From assembly GCA_963726825.1 (NCBI GenBank), contig CAVSDT010000002.1:868001-932000 (forward strand): DNA of 64,000 nt. Reading direction: 5' to 3'. The notes beneath the pieces are model-generated. The model was given only the letters and a program-made list of their open reading frames with translations. It did not search any database and had not been told where the DNA came from. Source of the stretch: DATLGB01 sp963726825. GTDB taxonomy: Bacteria > Actinomycetota > Thermoleophilia > Solirubrobacterales > Solirubrobacteraceae. Numbering within the stretch: the first letter of the stretch is position 1; every line of letters begins with the position of its first letter. Of the stretch, positions 15,634 to 24,190 are shown in pieces. The translations under genes were made by a program, and so were the position numbers.

Positions 15634-16066
15634 GAACCGGGTCAGTGTCCTCCACGGCGTCAACCTCGGCGCGCTGGACCTGCGGCCGGCCGCGCTCTAC
15701 GGCGACCTCACCTTCAACCAGCTCGAGGACCGCATCCAGGACTTCGGGGACGAGCTCGGGCTGCGTCTCTCGTTCTTCCAGACCGACCACGAGGGCGAGT
15801 ACGTCGAGCACCTGCACCGCGCCCGCGAGGACGCCGACGGGCTGATCCTCAACCCGGGCGCGTGGACGCACTACTCCTGGGCGATCCGCGACGCGCTCGA
15901 GATCGCCGGCAAGCCCGCCGTCGAGGTCCACCTCTCCGACGTGGACGCGCGCGAGGACTTCCGCAAGGTCTCGGTCGTCCGCGACCTGTGCCTGCTGACG
16001 GTCTCCGGGCAGGGCGTGGACGGCTACCGCGTCGCGCTCGAGCGCCTCAGGGACGCGATCGCATGA
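15629..16066 (+). CDS. aroQ: 3-dehydroquinate dehydratase, type II
   Basis: The 145-residue product converts 3-dehydroquinate to 3-dehydroshikimate. The type II signature region reads LHGVNLGALDLRPAALYG instead of the usual LNGPNLNLLGTREPEIYG. Asn, the catalytic Arg and Tyr are kept, but the GTREP part is altered. FFQTDHEGEYVEHLHRA, LNPGAWTHYSWAIRDAL and VEVHLSDVDAREDFR retain the substrate-binding Asn, His and Arg residues. The family's FRHHS becomes FRKVS. It is therefore a divergent but plausibly active enzyme. ATG 15629 overlaps the end of the inverted-repeat element, and its stop overlaps the peptidase start (ATGA). Confidence 0.85.
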   Translation: MANRVSVLHGVNLGALDLRPAALYGDLTFNQLEDRIQDFGDELGLRLSFFQTDHEGEYVEHLHRAREDADGLILNPGAWTHYSWAIRDALEIAGKPAVEVHLSDVDAREDFRKVSVVRDLCLLTVSGQGVDGYRVALERLRDAIA

Positions 16067-17133
16067 CCCGCGCCGACCGGGTCCAGTCCCGGCTGGAGGA
16101 CGCCGGCGTCGACGCCCTCCTCGTCACGGACGCCACCGATCTGCGCTACCTCACCGGCTTCACGGGCTCCAACGGCCTGTGCGTGGTGGGGGAGGGCATC
16201 CGCCGCTTCGCGACCGACTTCCGCTACGTCGAGCAGGCCGCCACGCAGGTCGACGGCTTCGAACCCGAACGGGGCCCGCGCGAGCTGCTGGCCGCCCTGT
16301 CGGACGGCTGGCCGGCAGGCGGCCTCCGGCTGGGCTTCGACGAGGACGCGACGTCCGTGCGCACGCACCGCCGCCTCGGCGAGCTCGTCCCCACGGGCGT
16401 CGAGCTCGTCGGGGTCAGCGGCGTCGTCGGCGCCGTGCGCGCAGTGAAGGAGCCGGAGGAGATCGAGCGGATCGCCGCCGCCTGCGCGCTCGCGGACGCG
16501 ACGCTGGCCGCCGTCCTGGAGGGCGGTCTGGCCGGGCGCACCGAGGCCGCAGTCGCCCTCGACCTCGAGCTGCGGCTGCGCGCCGAGGGCGCCGAGCCGT
16601 CCTTCGCCACGATCGTCGCCTCCGCCGAGCACGGCGCCCTGCCGCACGCCGTGCCGCGCGACACCCCCATCGCCGCCGACACGCTCGTGACGATCGACTG
16701 GGGCGCCCGCCTGGACGGCTACTGCTCCGACTGCACCCGCACCGTCGCCACCGGGCCGGTGGCGAGCGCGCTCGCCGAGCTGCACGCGCTGGTCCTCGAG
16801 GCCCAGCTGGCCGGGCTCGCCGCCGTCGCGCCCGGCAGGACGGGCGCCGCGGTGGACGGCGCCGCCCGCGACCTGATCGCCGCCGCCGGCCACGGCGACC
16901 ACTTCGGCCACTCGCTCGGTCACGGGGTGGGCATGGCCGTCCACGAGGCCCCGCGCCTGGCCCAGACGGCCACCGACGAGACCCTCGAGGTCGGCAACGT
17001 CGTCTCCGTCGAGCCGGGCGTCTACGTCCCCGGCCTCGGCGGCGTCCGGATCGAGGACCTCGTCGTCGTCGAGGCCGACGGCGCCCGGGTCCTCACTCCC
17101 GGCCTGGACAAGGGTCCGACGGTCGTCGGCTGA
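16063..17133 (+). CDS. pepQ: Xaa-Pro aminopeptidase / dipeptidase (M24 family)
   Basis: The 356-residue cytoplasmic metallopeptidase removes N-terminal residues before proline. The N-terminal creatinase-like domain (about residues 1-125, VTDATDLRYLTGFTGSNGLC) is followed by the pita-bread catalytic domain with VTIDWGARLDGYCSDCTRT (two metal Asp), HFGHSLGHGVGMAVHEAPRL (metal His) and VVSVEPGVYVPGLGGVRIED (two metal Glu). Five metal ligands are in order. In many actinobacteria this gene sits between aroQ and efp; here efp is 19 kb further on. It overlaps aroQ by 4 nt, so it is in the aro operon. Confidence 0.92.
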   Translation: MTRADRVQSRLEDAGVDALLVTDATDLRYLTGFTGSNGLCVVGEGIRRFATDFRYVEQAATQVDGFEPERGPRELLAALSDGWPAGGLRLGFDEDATSVRTHRRLGELVPTGVELVGVSGVVGAVRAVKEPEEIERIAAACALADATLAAVLEGGLAGRTEAAVALDLELRLRAEGAEPSFATIVASAEHGALPHAVPRDTPIAADTLVTIDWGARLDGYCSDCTRTVATGPVASALAELHALVLEAQLAGLAAVAPGRTGAAVDGAARDLIAAAGHGDHFGHSLGHGVGMAVHEAPRLAQTATDETLEVGNVVSVEPGVYVPGLGGVRIEDLVVVEADGARVLTPGLDKGPTVVG

Positions 17134-17140
17134 CGGCGGC

Positions 17141-17168
17141 TCAAGGCGTGCGGTGACCGGGCCGATGA
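17141..17168 (+). promoter_or_regulatory. WhiG/FliA-type promoter of the secreted calcium-repeat protein
   Basis: TCAAGGCG at 17141-17148, 12 bases, GCCGATGA at 17161-17168. The GTG at 17176 is exactly 7 nt downstream, as at 1193 and 8397. This ties the gene to the pilus regulon although it lies beyond the aro operon. Confidence 0.68.
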
Positions 17169-17175
17169 CGGTCCT

Positions 17176-18792
17176 GTGCGCCGCCCCGCCCTCATCCTCG
17201 TCCTCTGGCTCGCCGTCTTCGGCGCCGTCGCCGGTACCGCCGCGGCGAAGGGCAAGGCCAGGAAGGCCCCGGCGCCCGTCGTCACCAGGATCAGCCCGCT
17301 CAAGGCCGTCGTCGGGCAGCAGCTGACGCTCCGCGGCAGGCACTTCCGCCCCGGCAAGGGCAGAAACGGCGTCGGCTTCAAGGCCGACGGCAAGCCGATC
17401 GTCTTCGTCAAGGCCGGGCTCTCCACCCGCCGGCTGATGCGGGTCACGCTCCCGCCGCGCCTGGAGTCCGTGCTCGCCGGCAAGCCCCGCCGCCTGCGGG
17501 TGCGCGTGCTGACGTCGCGCTTCGGCCGCCGCTACACGTCCAAGCGCCGCTCTCCGACGATCGCCCCGCGGCCCGGCAGCGTCCCCGTCGCGCCGGCCGC
17601 CGGCGCTCCCACGCTCCCCGGCGGCGCGACCGGCACCGGCCTGCCGATCGCCGCCTGCAACGCGAACTCGAAGTCCGAGACCGCCGACCAGGACGACGAC
17701 CACCTTCCCGACGCGCTGGAGGGCCGCATCGCGACCGACCCCTGCGACGCCGACACCGACGGCGACGGGGTCGAGGACGGCTACGAGTACCGCTCGGCCG
17801 TCGACCTCAACGACGACGAGTACCGGCAGCCCAACACCGTGCTGCCCTATCCCGGCAAGCGGCCCTACCCCAACCCGCTCTTCGCCGACGACGCCGGCCT
17901 GGACTTCGACGGCGACGGCTTCTCGATCGCCGAGGAGTACCGGCTGTGGCTCGCCGACACCCCTGCCGGGCAGCGGTCGTTCGCCGACGCGGCCCCCAGG
18001 GCGACACCGCTCTCCTACTCCGACGGCCTGCAGTACTCCCAGTCGGTCTACTGCCCCGCCGGTGGACCCGCCCTCTGCGGCGCGGGTGACGACAACCGCC
18101 GCGTGCCCGCCCTGCGCTCCGCCGACGAGCCCGGTTACCAGGCCTTCACCGCCTGGGCCGCCGCGACGGGCTATGAGGACGTCCGCGTGTCGGTCAAGAA
18201 CTCGCCGCCCCCGTGGTACGACCACCTCAACGGGCGTGCGAGCTTCAACATCCGGGACCTGGACCTCTCGGGGACCGTCGACCCCGACGAGGCCGTTCCC
18301 GCCGACTTCGACCAGGATGGCTTCGCCTCCGACGACGAGCGCGACGCCGACGGGGACGGGCTCTCGAACCTCGACGAGAGCCACGGCCGGATGCTTCCCG
18401 CCTACTGGGCCGCGTGCTACGCCCTCGAGCCGGCCTACCCGCTGCCGTACGCCGCGACGTCGGCGTCGGACCCCGACACCGACGGCGACGGCGTCCTCGA
18501 CGGCGCCGACGACGAGGACCACGACGACTTCCCCAACCTGATGGAGCTCAGCCGCATCCGCGCTGCGCGCCTGGACGACCGCCAGGACGGCAAGCCGTGC
18601 AAGCCGCTCACGCCGCTGACCGTCGCGGACGCCAACGGGAACCTGCCGACGAACCACCCCGGGGCGTACGGCCAGGTCAACCCCTTCAACCCGTGCGAGC
18701 CGTACCGGCGCTCGCGGACCTGCCGCACGGTGTGGCCGTCCGGTCAGGAGCCCGCCCCCTTCACCGGACCGGACTGGTGGGCACTGCAGTAG
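17176..18792 (+). CDS. Secreted IPT/TIG and thrombospondin type 3-like calcium-repeat protein
   Basis: The 538-residue product has a signal peptide (about residues 1-24, cleavage after TAAA), then an IPT/TIG-like beta domain (VVTRISPLKAVVGQQLTLRG, about 35-120). A Pro/Ala linker and several acidic calcium loops follow: DQDDDHLPDALE, DADTDGDGVEDG, DFDGDGFSIAEE, DFDQDGFASDDERDADGDG and DPDTDGDGVLDGADDEDHDD. These are thrombospondin type 3/EF-hand-like DxDxDG repeats. Several cysteines in the C-terminus may pair. There is no membrane anchor or sorting motif. The shared sigma-28-type promoter suggests it works with the pili, for example as a surface adhesin; that is inference. The 3' end overlaps the next gene by 16 nt. 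Confidence 0.75.
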   Translation: MRRPALILVLWLAVFGAVAGTAAAKGKARKAPAPVVTRISPLKAVVGQQLTLRGRHFRPGKGRNGVGFKADGKPIVFVKAGLSTRRLMRVTLPPRLESVLAGKPRRLRVRVLTSRFGRRYTSKRRSPTIAPRPGSVPVAPAAGAPTLPGGATGTGLPIAACNANSKSETADQDDDHLPDALEGRIATDPCDADTDGDGVEDGYEYRSAVDLNDDEYRQPNTVLPYPGKRPYPNPLFADDAGLDFDGDGFSIAEEYRLWLADTPAGQRSFADAAPRATPLSYSDGLQYSQSVYCPAGGPALCGAGDDNRRVPALRSADEPGYQAFTAWAAATGYEDVRVSVKNSPPPWYDHLNGRASFNIRDLDLSGTVDPDEAVPADFDQDGFASDDERDADGDGLSNLDESHGRMLPAYWAACYALEPAYPLPYAATSASDPDTDGDGVLDGADDEDHDDFPNLMELSRIRAARLDDRQDGKPCKPLTPLTVADANGNLPTNHPGAYGQVNPFNPCEPYRRSRTCRTVWPSGQEPAPFTGPDWWALQ

Positions 18793-19988
18793 CCCGGGCC
18801 GGTGCGCTGGCGCTCGCCGGTGTCGCCGTGCTCGCGTGGTTCGGCCTGGACGGCTTCGCCTGGACCGACTACGACTACGTGACCGCCGGGCCCGTCGCGG
18901 CCCTCGTGCACGGCGACGTCGGCGGGTTCCTGCGAGACGCCCCGGTCGACGGCCCGTCGCTGCTGCTGCGCGCTCCCGCGGCGCTCGTCCCGGGGCTGTG
19001 GGGGGGTGGCGAGCTCGCGGTCTACCGCGCCCTGGCGGTTCCGGGTCTGCTGGCCTGCGCCGTGCTCGCCCTCGTGCTGGCCGCCGGACGTCGCCGCGAC
19101 GGCGCGGGCTGGATCCCGCTGATCGTGCTGCTGGTCGCGGCCAACCCGATCTCGCTGCGCGCGCTCGGCATGGGCCACGCGGAGGAGCTGCTGGGTGCCG
19201 CCCTCGCCGTCGGCGCCGTGCTGGCGGCGCGGGCGGACCGCGCCTGGCTCGCGGCGATCCTCCTCGGTCTGGCGATGGGGAACAAGGCCTGGGCCGTCGT
19301 CGCGCTCGGCCCGGTCCTCGTCGGCCTGTCGCAGCACCGGCTTCGCACCCTGGTGGTCGCCGGGCTGATCGGCGCGGCCTTCGTGGCGCCCTTCGTCCTC
19401 GCGACCGCCGGGCCGCTGGCCCCGGCGCAGACCGCCGCCACGTCCGTGACGGCGGTGCACGGGACGGGCGGGGAGATGCGCCCGTGGCAGCTGTGGTGGG
19501 GTCTGGGGACGCCGACGGCGGATTCGCGCGGCTACGACAACGTGCTGCGTGAGGACTGGCGCGCCGCGCCGGAGCTGGTCGGGCGCCTCGCGCACCCGCT
19601 CATCGTCGTGGTCGCGCTCGCGCTCGCGCTGCTGTTCGCGCGGCGCCGCCGGCGGGGCGACGTCCTCGCGCTCCTGGCGCTCGGCCTCGCCTTCCGCTGC
19701 CTGCTCGATCCGGTCGACAACGGCTACTACCACCTCCCGTTGATCCTCGCGCTCGCCGCCTGGGAGGCCACGACCCGGCGCGGGCCACCGGTCGCCACCC
19801 TCGCCACGTCGCTGCTGGTCTGGTTGTCGGTGGACACCTTCGCCTCGGTCCTGACGCCCGACGGGCAGTGGCTGCTCTACCTCGCCTGGGCGCTCCCGGG
19901 CACCGCGTGGCTCACGACCCAGGCGTTCGGTCTGCGCCTGCCGGGCCGCGCGTCGGCGTCCGCCGCGCTTGCGCCGTCGAGCGCCTGA
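18777..19988 (+). CDS. Polytopic membrane protein, glycosyltransferase-87/mannosyltransferase-like
   Basis: The 403-residue protein has around ten hydrophobic helices. An early loop has FAWTDYDYVTAGPVAALVHG, where acidic residues after the first helix resemble the aspartate site of GT-C glycosyltransferases that use polyprenyl-phosphate sugars. The segment NPISLRALGMGHAEELLGAAL resembles the GT87 family. Substrate cannot be told. GTG 18777 gives a 16-nt overlap with the secreted protein upstream; no Shine-Dalgarno is visible and a later start is possible. If cotranscribed with that gene, it could glycosylate surface proteins, but this is not shown. Confidence 0.6.
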   Translation: MGTAVARAGALALAGVAVLAWFGLDGFAWTDYDYVTAGPVAALVHGDVGGFLRDAPVDGPSLLLRAPAALVPGLWGGGELAVYRALAVPGLLACAVLALVLAAGRRRDGAGWIPLIVLLVAANPISLRALGMGHAEELLGAALAVGAVLAARADRAWLAAILLGLAMGNKAWAVVALGPVLVGLSQHRLRTLVVAGLIGAAFVAPFVLATAGPLAPAQTAATSVTAVHGTGGEMRPWQLWWGLGTPTADSRGYDNVLREDWRAAPELVGRLAHPLIVVVALALALLFARRRRRGDVLALLALGLAFRCLLDPVDNGYYHLPLILALAAWEATTRRGPPVATLATSLLVWLSVDTFASVLTPDGQWLLYLAWALPGTAWLTTQAFGLRLPGRASASAALAPSSA

Positions 19989-20012
19989 ACCGCGCTCCTC
20001 ACGTCGCCGGTA

Positions 20013-20040
20013 TTGCCTACAAGGATTGTCGTGTTAGGCT
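20013..20040 (+). promoter_or_regulatory. Vegetative promoter of the sulfate transporter operon
   Basis: TTGCCT at 20013-20018, 16 bases, TAGGCT at 20035-20040. Just downstream is a small hairpin GTCGGC/GCCGAC at 20056-20061/20065-20070. The spacer ACAAGGATTGTCGTGT contains an imperfect ACAA...TTGT dyad that could be an operator. Confidence 0.55.
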
Positions 20041-20094
20041 TTGCCCACCGTCCTGGTCGGCAAGGCCGACAATGACCACCGGAGCAGCTGACCC

Positions 20095-21123
20095 ATGAAG
20101 CGTCCACTCATGTCCCTGGCCACCCTTGCGGCCGTGCTCGTCGCCGGTTGCGGCGGAGCGTCCGACGCCGCCGGTGGCGGCGGAGGCGGCGGAGGTGGCG
20201 GAGGTGGCAGTTCCCTCTCGCTGGTGGCCTACTCGACCCCGCAGGTCGTCTACGACGAGCTCGGCCCCGCCTTCGCCCGGACCGAAGTGGGCCAGGACGA
20301 CACGCTGAAGGCCTCCTACGGTGCCTCGGGCGATCAGAGCCGGGCGGTCGAGGCGGGTCAGAAGGCCGATGTCGTCGCCTTCTCGCTGACCCCGGACATG
20401 ACCCGCCTGACGAAGGCCGGTCTGGTCGCCGACGACTGGAACGCCGGCGAGAACCACGGCTTCGTGTCCACCTCCGTCGTCTCCTTCGTGGTCCGCAAGG
20501 GCAACCCGAAGGCCATCAGGACGTGGGACGACCTGATCAAGCCTGGCGTCGAGGTGCTCACGCCGAACCCGTTCACCTCCGGCGCCGCGAAGTGGAACAT
20601 CCTGGCCGCGATCGGCGCCAAGGGGGACGGCGGCAGGAACCCCGAGGCGGGCCTGGCGTACCTCAAGACGCTGCTCGACGACCACGTCTCCGTGCAGGAC
20701 AAGTCGGGCCGTGAGGCGCTGCAGAACTTCGTCTCAAACGACGACGCCGACGTGCTCCTCTCCTACGAGAACGAGGCCTTGACCGCCCAGAAGAAGGGCC
20801 AGGACGTCGACTACGTGATCCCGGACGACACGATCAAGATCGAGAACCCGATCGCCGTCACCACCGACGCCAACCCCGACGCCAAGGCGTTCGTGGACTA
20901 CGCGCTCTCCGACGCCGGCCAGGAGGTCTTCGCCTCCTGGGGCTACCGCCCGGTCAACCAGACGGTCCTCGACGAGAACAAGGACAAGTTCAAGGACCCG
21001 TCCGGCCTGTTCACGATCGACGCGTTCGGTGGCTGGGAGCAGGCCGACAAGACGTACTTCGACGTCGAGCAGGGCTCCGTCGCCAAGCTCGAGGAGGAAG
21101 CAGGGGTCTCGACGGCCAAGTGA
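20095..21123 (+). CDS. sbp: Sulfate ABC transporter substrate-binding lipoprotein
   Basis: The 342-residue solute-binding protein has a signal peptide with lipobox LVAGC (Cys at about 19), so it is lipid-anchored to the outer leaflet. A run of 12 glycines follows the acidic tether. The mature domain starts LSLVAYSTPQVVYDELGPAF and contains KASYGASGDQSRAVEAGQKADVVAFSL and LTPNPFTSGAAKWNILAAIGAKG, which are signature segments of Sbp/CysP sulfate and thiosulfate binders. It delivers sulfate to CysTWA encoded next. ATG 20095 follows GGAGCAG. Its stop overlaps the permease start. Confidence 0.92.
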   Translation: MKRPLMSLATLAAVLVAGCGGASDAAGGGGGGGGGGGGSSLSLVAYSTPQVVYDELGPAFARTEVGQDDTLKASYGASGDQSRAVEAGQKADVVAFSLTPDMTRLTKAGLVADDWNAGENHGFVSTSVVSFVVRKGNPKAIRTWDDLIKPGVEVLTPNPFTSGAAKWNILAAIGAKGDGGRNPEAGLAYLKTLLDDHVSVQDKSGREALQNFVSNDDADVLLSYENEALTAQKKGQDVDYVIPDDTIKIENPIAVTTDANPDAKAFVDYALSDAGQEVFASWGYRPVNQTVLDENKDKFKDPSGLFTIDAFGGWEQADKTYFDVEQGSVAKLEEEAGVSTAK

Positions 21124-21953
21124 GCGTCGCCTCCTCCGCACCCCGCCCGCCGCGCGCTGCGCGGCGGGCCCGGCCCGGGTCGGTCGGCGGCCTGCCGCTG
21201 GGCATCTCGACCCTCTGGCTCAGCCTGATCGTCCTGCTGCCGCTGGCCGCGATCGTCACGCGCTCGCTCGACGGCGGACTGGACACGTTCTGGAGCTCGG
21301 TCACCTCGCGTCAGGCCGTCGACGCGCTGCGCTTCACCGTGCTGGTGTCGCTGCTCGTCGCGTTGATCAACGCGGTCTTCGGCCTCCTGATCGCCTGGGT
21401 GCTCGTCCGCGACGAGTTCCCCGGCAAGCGGATCGTCAACGCCATGATCGACCTGCCGTTCGCGCTGCCGACGATCGTCGCCGGCCTCACGCTGCTCGCG
21501 CTGTACGGCAACAGGAGCCCGGTCGGCGTCGACGTCTCCTTCACGAAGGTGGCGGTGGCGCTCGCGCTCCTGTTCGTCACGCTCCCGTTCGTCATCCGGG
21601 CGGTCCAGCCCGTCCTGTACGAGCTCGACCGCGAGATGGAAGCGGCCGCCGCCTCGCTCGGGGCAACGCCCTGGGTGACGTTCTGGCGGGTCATCCTCCC
21701 GAACCTCGTACCCGCGCTGATCTCGGGCGCCGCCCTGGCGTTCGCCCGCGCCGTCGGCGAGTTCGGCTCGGTCGTGCTGATCTCGGGCAACAAGCCGTTC
21801 GACACCCAGGTGTCGTCGGTCTACATCTTCAAGCAGATCGAATCCGACAACGCGGTCGGCGGCGCGGCCGTGGCCGTCGTCCTGCTGCTGGTGTCGTTCC
21901 TCGTGCTGATCGGGATCCGCGCCCTCGACCGCTGGAGCGTGCGCCATGACTGA
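21120..21953 (+). CDS. cysT: Sulfate ABC transporter permease CysT
   Basis: The 277-residue inner-membrane permease has about six helices and the binding-protein-dependent transport motif EAAAASLGATPWVTFWRVILP, where the EAA loop meets the ATPase. GEFGSVVLISGNKPFDTQVSS is typical of the CysT (CysU) family. It forms a heterodimer with CysW. GTG 21120 overlaps the sbp stop by GTGA, and the 3' end overlaps cysW by 8 nt. The first 25 residues are Arg/Pro-rich and cytoplasmic. Confidence 0.92.
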   Translation: MSVASSAPRPPRAARRARPGSVGGLPLGISTLWLSLIVLLPLAAIVTRSLDGGLDTFWSSVTSRQAVDALRFTVLVSLLVALINAVFGLLIAWVLVRDEFPGKRIVNAMIDLPFALPTIVAGLTLLALYGNRSPVGVDVSFTKVAVALALLFVTLPFVIRAVQPVLYELDREMEAAAASLGATPWVTFWRVILPNLVPALISGAALAFARAVGEFGSVVLISGNKPFDTQVSSVYIFKQIESDNAVGGAAVAVVLLLVSFLVLIGIRALDRWSVRHD

Positions 21954-22758
21954 CGGGGTGCGCCGCATCGGCCTGCGCACGATCGCGCTGCTCTACCTCG
22001 CGCTGCTGCTCGTGATCCCGGTTGGGCTCGTCATGTACCGGACGTTCCAGCACGGGGTCGGGACCGTGATCGAGTCGGTCACGACACCCGCAGCGGTGTC
22101 CGCGTTCTGGCTGACGATCGAGGTGACGGCCATCGCCGTCCCGCTCAACGCGATCTTCGGCGTCGCCACGGCGCTCGTGCTCGTCCGCGGCAGGGGGCGG
22201 TGGGGATCGATCAAGCTGCTCAACGCGCTCGTGGACCTGCCGTTCGCGATCTCGCCGGTCGTCATCGGCCTGGGGCTCGTGCTGCTCTACGGCCGCACGG
22301 GCTGGTTCGGCCCGACGCTGACGGACGCGGGCATCCGGGTGATCTTCTCCTTCCCGGGCATCGTCCTCGCGACGGTGTTCGTCTCCCTGCCGTTCGTGGC
22401 CCGCGAGGTCGCGCCGGTCCTCGAGGAGGTCGGCGACGAGCAGGAGCAGGCCGCGGCGACCCTCGGCGCGTCGAGCCGGCAGACCTTCTGGCGCATCACG
22501 TTGCCGGCGATGCGCTGGGGCCTGGCCTACGGCGTCGTCCTCTCGGTCGCCCGTGCGATCGGCGAGTTCGGCGCGGTCTCCGTCGTGTCGGGCAAGATCG
22601 CGGGAGAGACCCAGACCCTGACCCTGCTCGTCGAGGAGCGCTACGCGAACTTCGACCTCGCCGGCGCCTACGCCGCCTCGGCCCTGATGGCCGTGATCGC
22701 GCTGCTGACCCTGCTGGCCATGACCGTCCTCGGCTCCCGAAACGAGAAGTCCCGATGA
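21946..22758 (+). CDS. cysW: Sulfate ABC transporter permease CysW
   Basis: The 270-residue permease is paired with CysT. It has about six helices, the EAA-type loop EQAAATLGASSRQTFWRITLP and the family segment GEFGAVSVVSGKIAGETQTLTLLVEERY. ATG 21946 lies inside the end of cysT, and its own stop overlaps the cysA ATG (ATGA at 22755-22758). The four genes form one tightly packed operon for sulfate import. Confidence 0.92.
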   Translation: MTDGVRRIGLRTIALLYLALLLVIPVGLVMYRTFQHGVGTVIESVTTPAAVSAFWLTIEVTAIAVPLNAIFGVATALVLVRGRGRWGSIKLLNALVDLPFAISPVVIGLGLVLLYGRTGWFGPTLTDAGIRVIFSFPGIVLATVFVSLPFVAREVAPVLEEVGDEQEQAAATLGASSRQTFWRITLPAMRWGLAYGVVLSVARAIGEFGAVSVVSGKIAGETQTLTLLVEERYANFDLAGAYAASALMAVIALLTLLAMTVLGSRNEKSR

Positions 22759-23738
22759 TCTCCGTGTCTCACGTGACGAAGCGCTACGGCGACTTCGCCG
22801 CCCTCGACGACGTCTCGCTCGACGTCGCCGACGGCTCGCTCACCGCCCTGCTCGGACCGTCCGGCTCGGGCAAGTCGACCCTCCTGCGCGTCATCGCGGG
22901 CCTCGAGCAGCCCGACTCGGGTGAGGTCGAGGTCGGGGGCGAGCCCGCCACCCACCTGCCCGTGCGCAAGCGCGACATCGGCTTCGTGTTCCAGCACTAC
23001 GCCGCCTTCAAGCACATGACCGTGCGCGACAACGTCGCGTTCGGCCTCACCATCCGCAAGCGGCCGAAGCAGGAGATCGCCGCACGGGTGGACGAGCTGC
23101 TCGAGCTCGTCGGCCTCGTCGGCTACCACGAGCGCTACCCGTCGCAGCTCTCCGGCGGCCAGCGCCAGCGCATGGCGCTCGCGCGTGCCCTCGCGGTGCA
23201 GCCGCGGGTGCTGCTGCTGGACGAGCCGTTCGGTGCGCTGGACGCCAACGTCCGCGCGGATCTGCGGGCCTGGCTGCGCAAGCTCCACGACGAGGTCCAC
23301 GTGACCACGATCATCGTCACGCACGACCAGGAGGAGGCGATGGAGGTCGCCGACGACCTCGTCGTCCTGCGCGCCGGCAAGGTCGAGCAGCGAGGCCACC
23401 CGAAGGAGGTCTACGAGGCGCCCGCCAACGACTTCGTCATGGGCTTCCTCGGCCCGGTCGCCCGCCTGGGCGGCCGGCTGCTGCGCCCGCACGACCTCGT
23501 CCTGCACGACGAGCCGACCGACGGCGCGGAGGAGGCGATGGTCGCGCGCGTGCTCTACCTCGGCTTCGAGGTGCGCGTGGAGCTGACGCTGCGGTCCGGC
23601 GAGTCGCTGACGGCGATCGTCACCCGCGCGGAGGCCGACGCGCTGGAGCTCAAGGCGGGCGACATCGCGTGGGTGCGGGACGCGTCGGGCCCCGTGCAGC
23701 TGGCCCGGTCGACCCCTGCGCCGGCGCCGAGCGCCTAG
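22755..23738 (+). CDS. cysA: Sulfate ABC transporter ATP-binding protein CysA
   Basis: The 327-residue ATPase energises sulfate uptake. Walker A GPSGSGKST, Q-loop FVFQHYAAFKHMTVRDNVAFGL (Tyr/Ala/Phe-Lys typical of CysA), signature LSGGQRQRMALARALA, Walker B VLLLDEPFGALDANVR and the switch His in IIVTHDQEEAMEVAD are all in order. The C-terminal 90 residues form a TOBE-like regulatory domain (LRPHDLVLHDE). It ends tail to tail with the Rrf2 gene, their stop codons sharing bases. Confidence 0.95.
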   Translation: MISVSHVTKRYGDFAALDDVSLDVADGSLTALLGPSGSGKSTLLRVIAGLEQPDSGEVEVGGEPATHLPVRKRDIGFVFQHYAAFKHMTVRDNVAFGLTIRKRPKQEIAARVDELLELVGLVGYHERYPSQLSGGQRQRMALARALAVQPRVLLLDEPFGALDANVRADLRAWLRKLHDEVHVTTIIVTHDQEEAMEVADDLVVLRAGKVEQRGHPKEVYEAPANDFVMGFLGPVARLGGRLLRPHDLVLHDEPTDGAEEAMVARVLYLGFEVRVELTLRSGESLTAIVTRAEADALELKAGDIAWVRDASGPVQLARSTPAPAPSA

Positions 23739-24190
23739 CGGGTCTCCCAGGCCTCCGGATGGGCGGCGAGGTCGCTGACGGCGGTCGGAAGCCTCCTCGC
23801 CGCGAGGTCGGCCACCGTGACCGACTCGACGACCTGGCGGAGGTTGTACCGGACGGCGATCCAGACGCGCTGGAGCTCCGTCGCGGCGCCGTTGTAGGCG
23901 ACGTCCTCGGGACGCTGGCCGCGGACGGAGGCCAGGGGTCCGTCGACGGCGCGCATGACGTCGGCGACGTTGATCGCGTCGGCGTCGCGGGCGAGCCAGT
24001 AGCCGCCCTCTGAGCCACGCTGGGAGCGGATCAGGCCGCTCTGGCGCAGGTCGGACAGGATGTTCTCGAGGAACTTGGGGGGAATGGCCTGGGAGGTGGC
24101 CAGCCGCTCCCCCTTGACCGGGCCGCCACCGGCCGCGGCCAGCTCGGCCATGGCCCGCAACGCGTAGTCGGCCTTCGCGGAGATCCGCAC
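23735..24190 (-). CDS. Rrf2-family transcriptional regulator, cysteine-free (CymR-like)
   Basis: The 151-residue DNA-binding protein has a winged helix (RISAKADYALRAMAELAAAG, then PPKFLENILSDLRQSGLIRS and GSEGGYWLARD). The Rrf2 proteins that sense iron-sulfur clusters (IscR, NsrR, RirA) have cysteines around residues 90-110; none is present here, as in CymR-type regulators of cysteine supply. Its place beside the sulfate transporter fits such a role, but that is inference. GTG 24190 was chosen because TAGGGT lies 7 nt upstream (24198-24203) and the sequence then begins exactly at the family N-terminus. A dyad ACCCCC...GGTGGGG at about 24204-24222 may be its own operator. Confidence 0.8.
   Translation of the reverse strand: MRISAKADYALRAMAELAAAGGGPVKGERLATSQAIPPKFLENILSDLRQSGLIRSQRGSEGGYWLARDADAINVADVMRAVDGPLASVRGQRPEDVAYNGAATELQRVWIAVRYNLRQVVESVTVADLAARRLPTAVSDLAAHPEAWETR

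Noticed and set aside
16024..18657. An 877-codon minus-strand frame opposite pepQ and the calcium-repeat protein
   Set aside because: No recognisable domain, while the plus-strand genes have complete motifs and a promoter.
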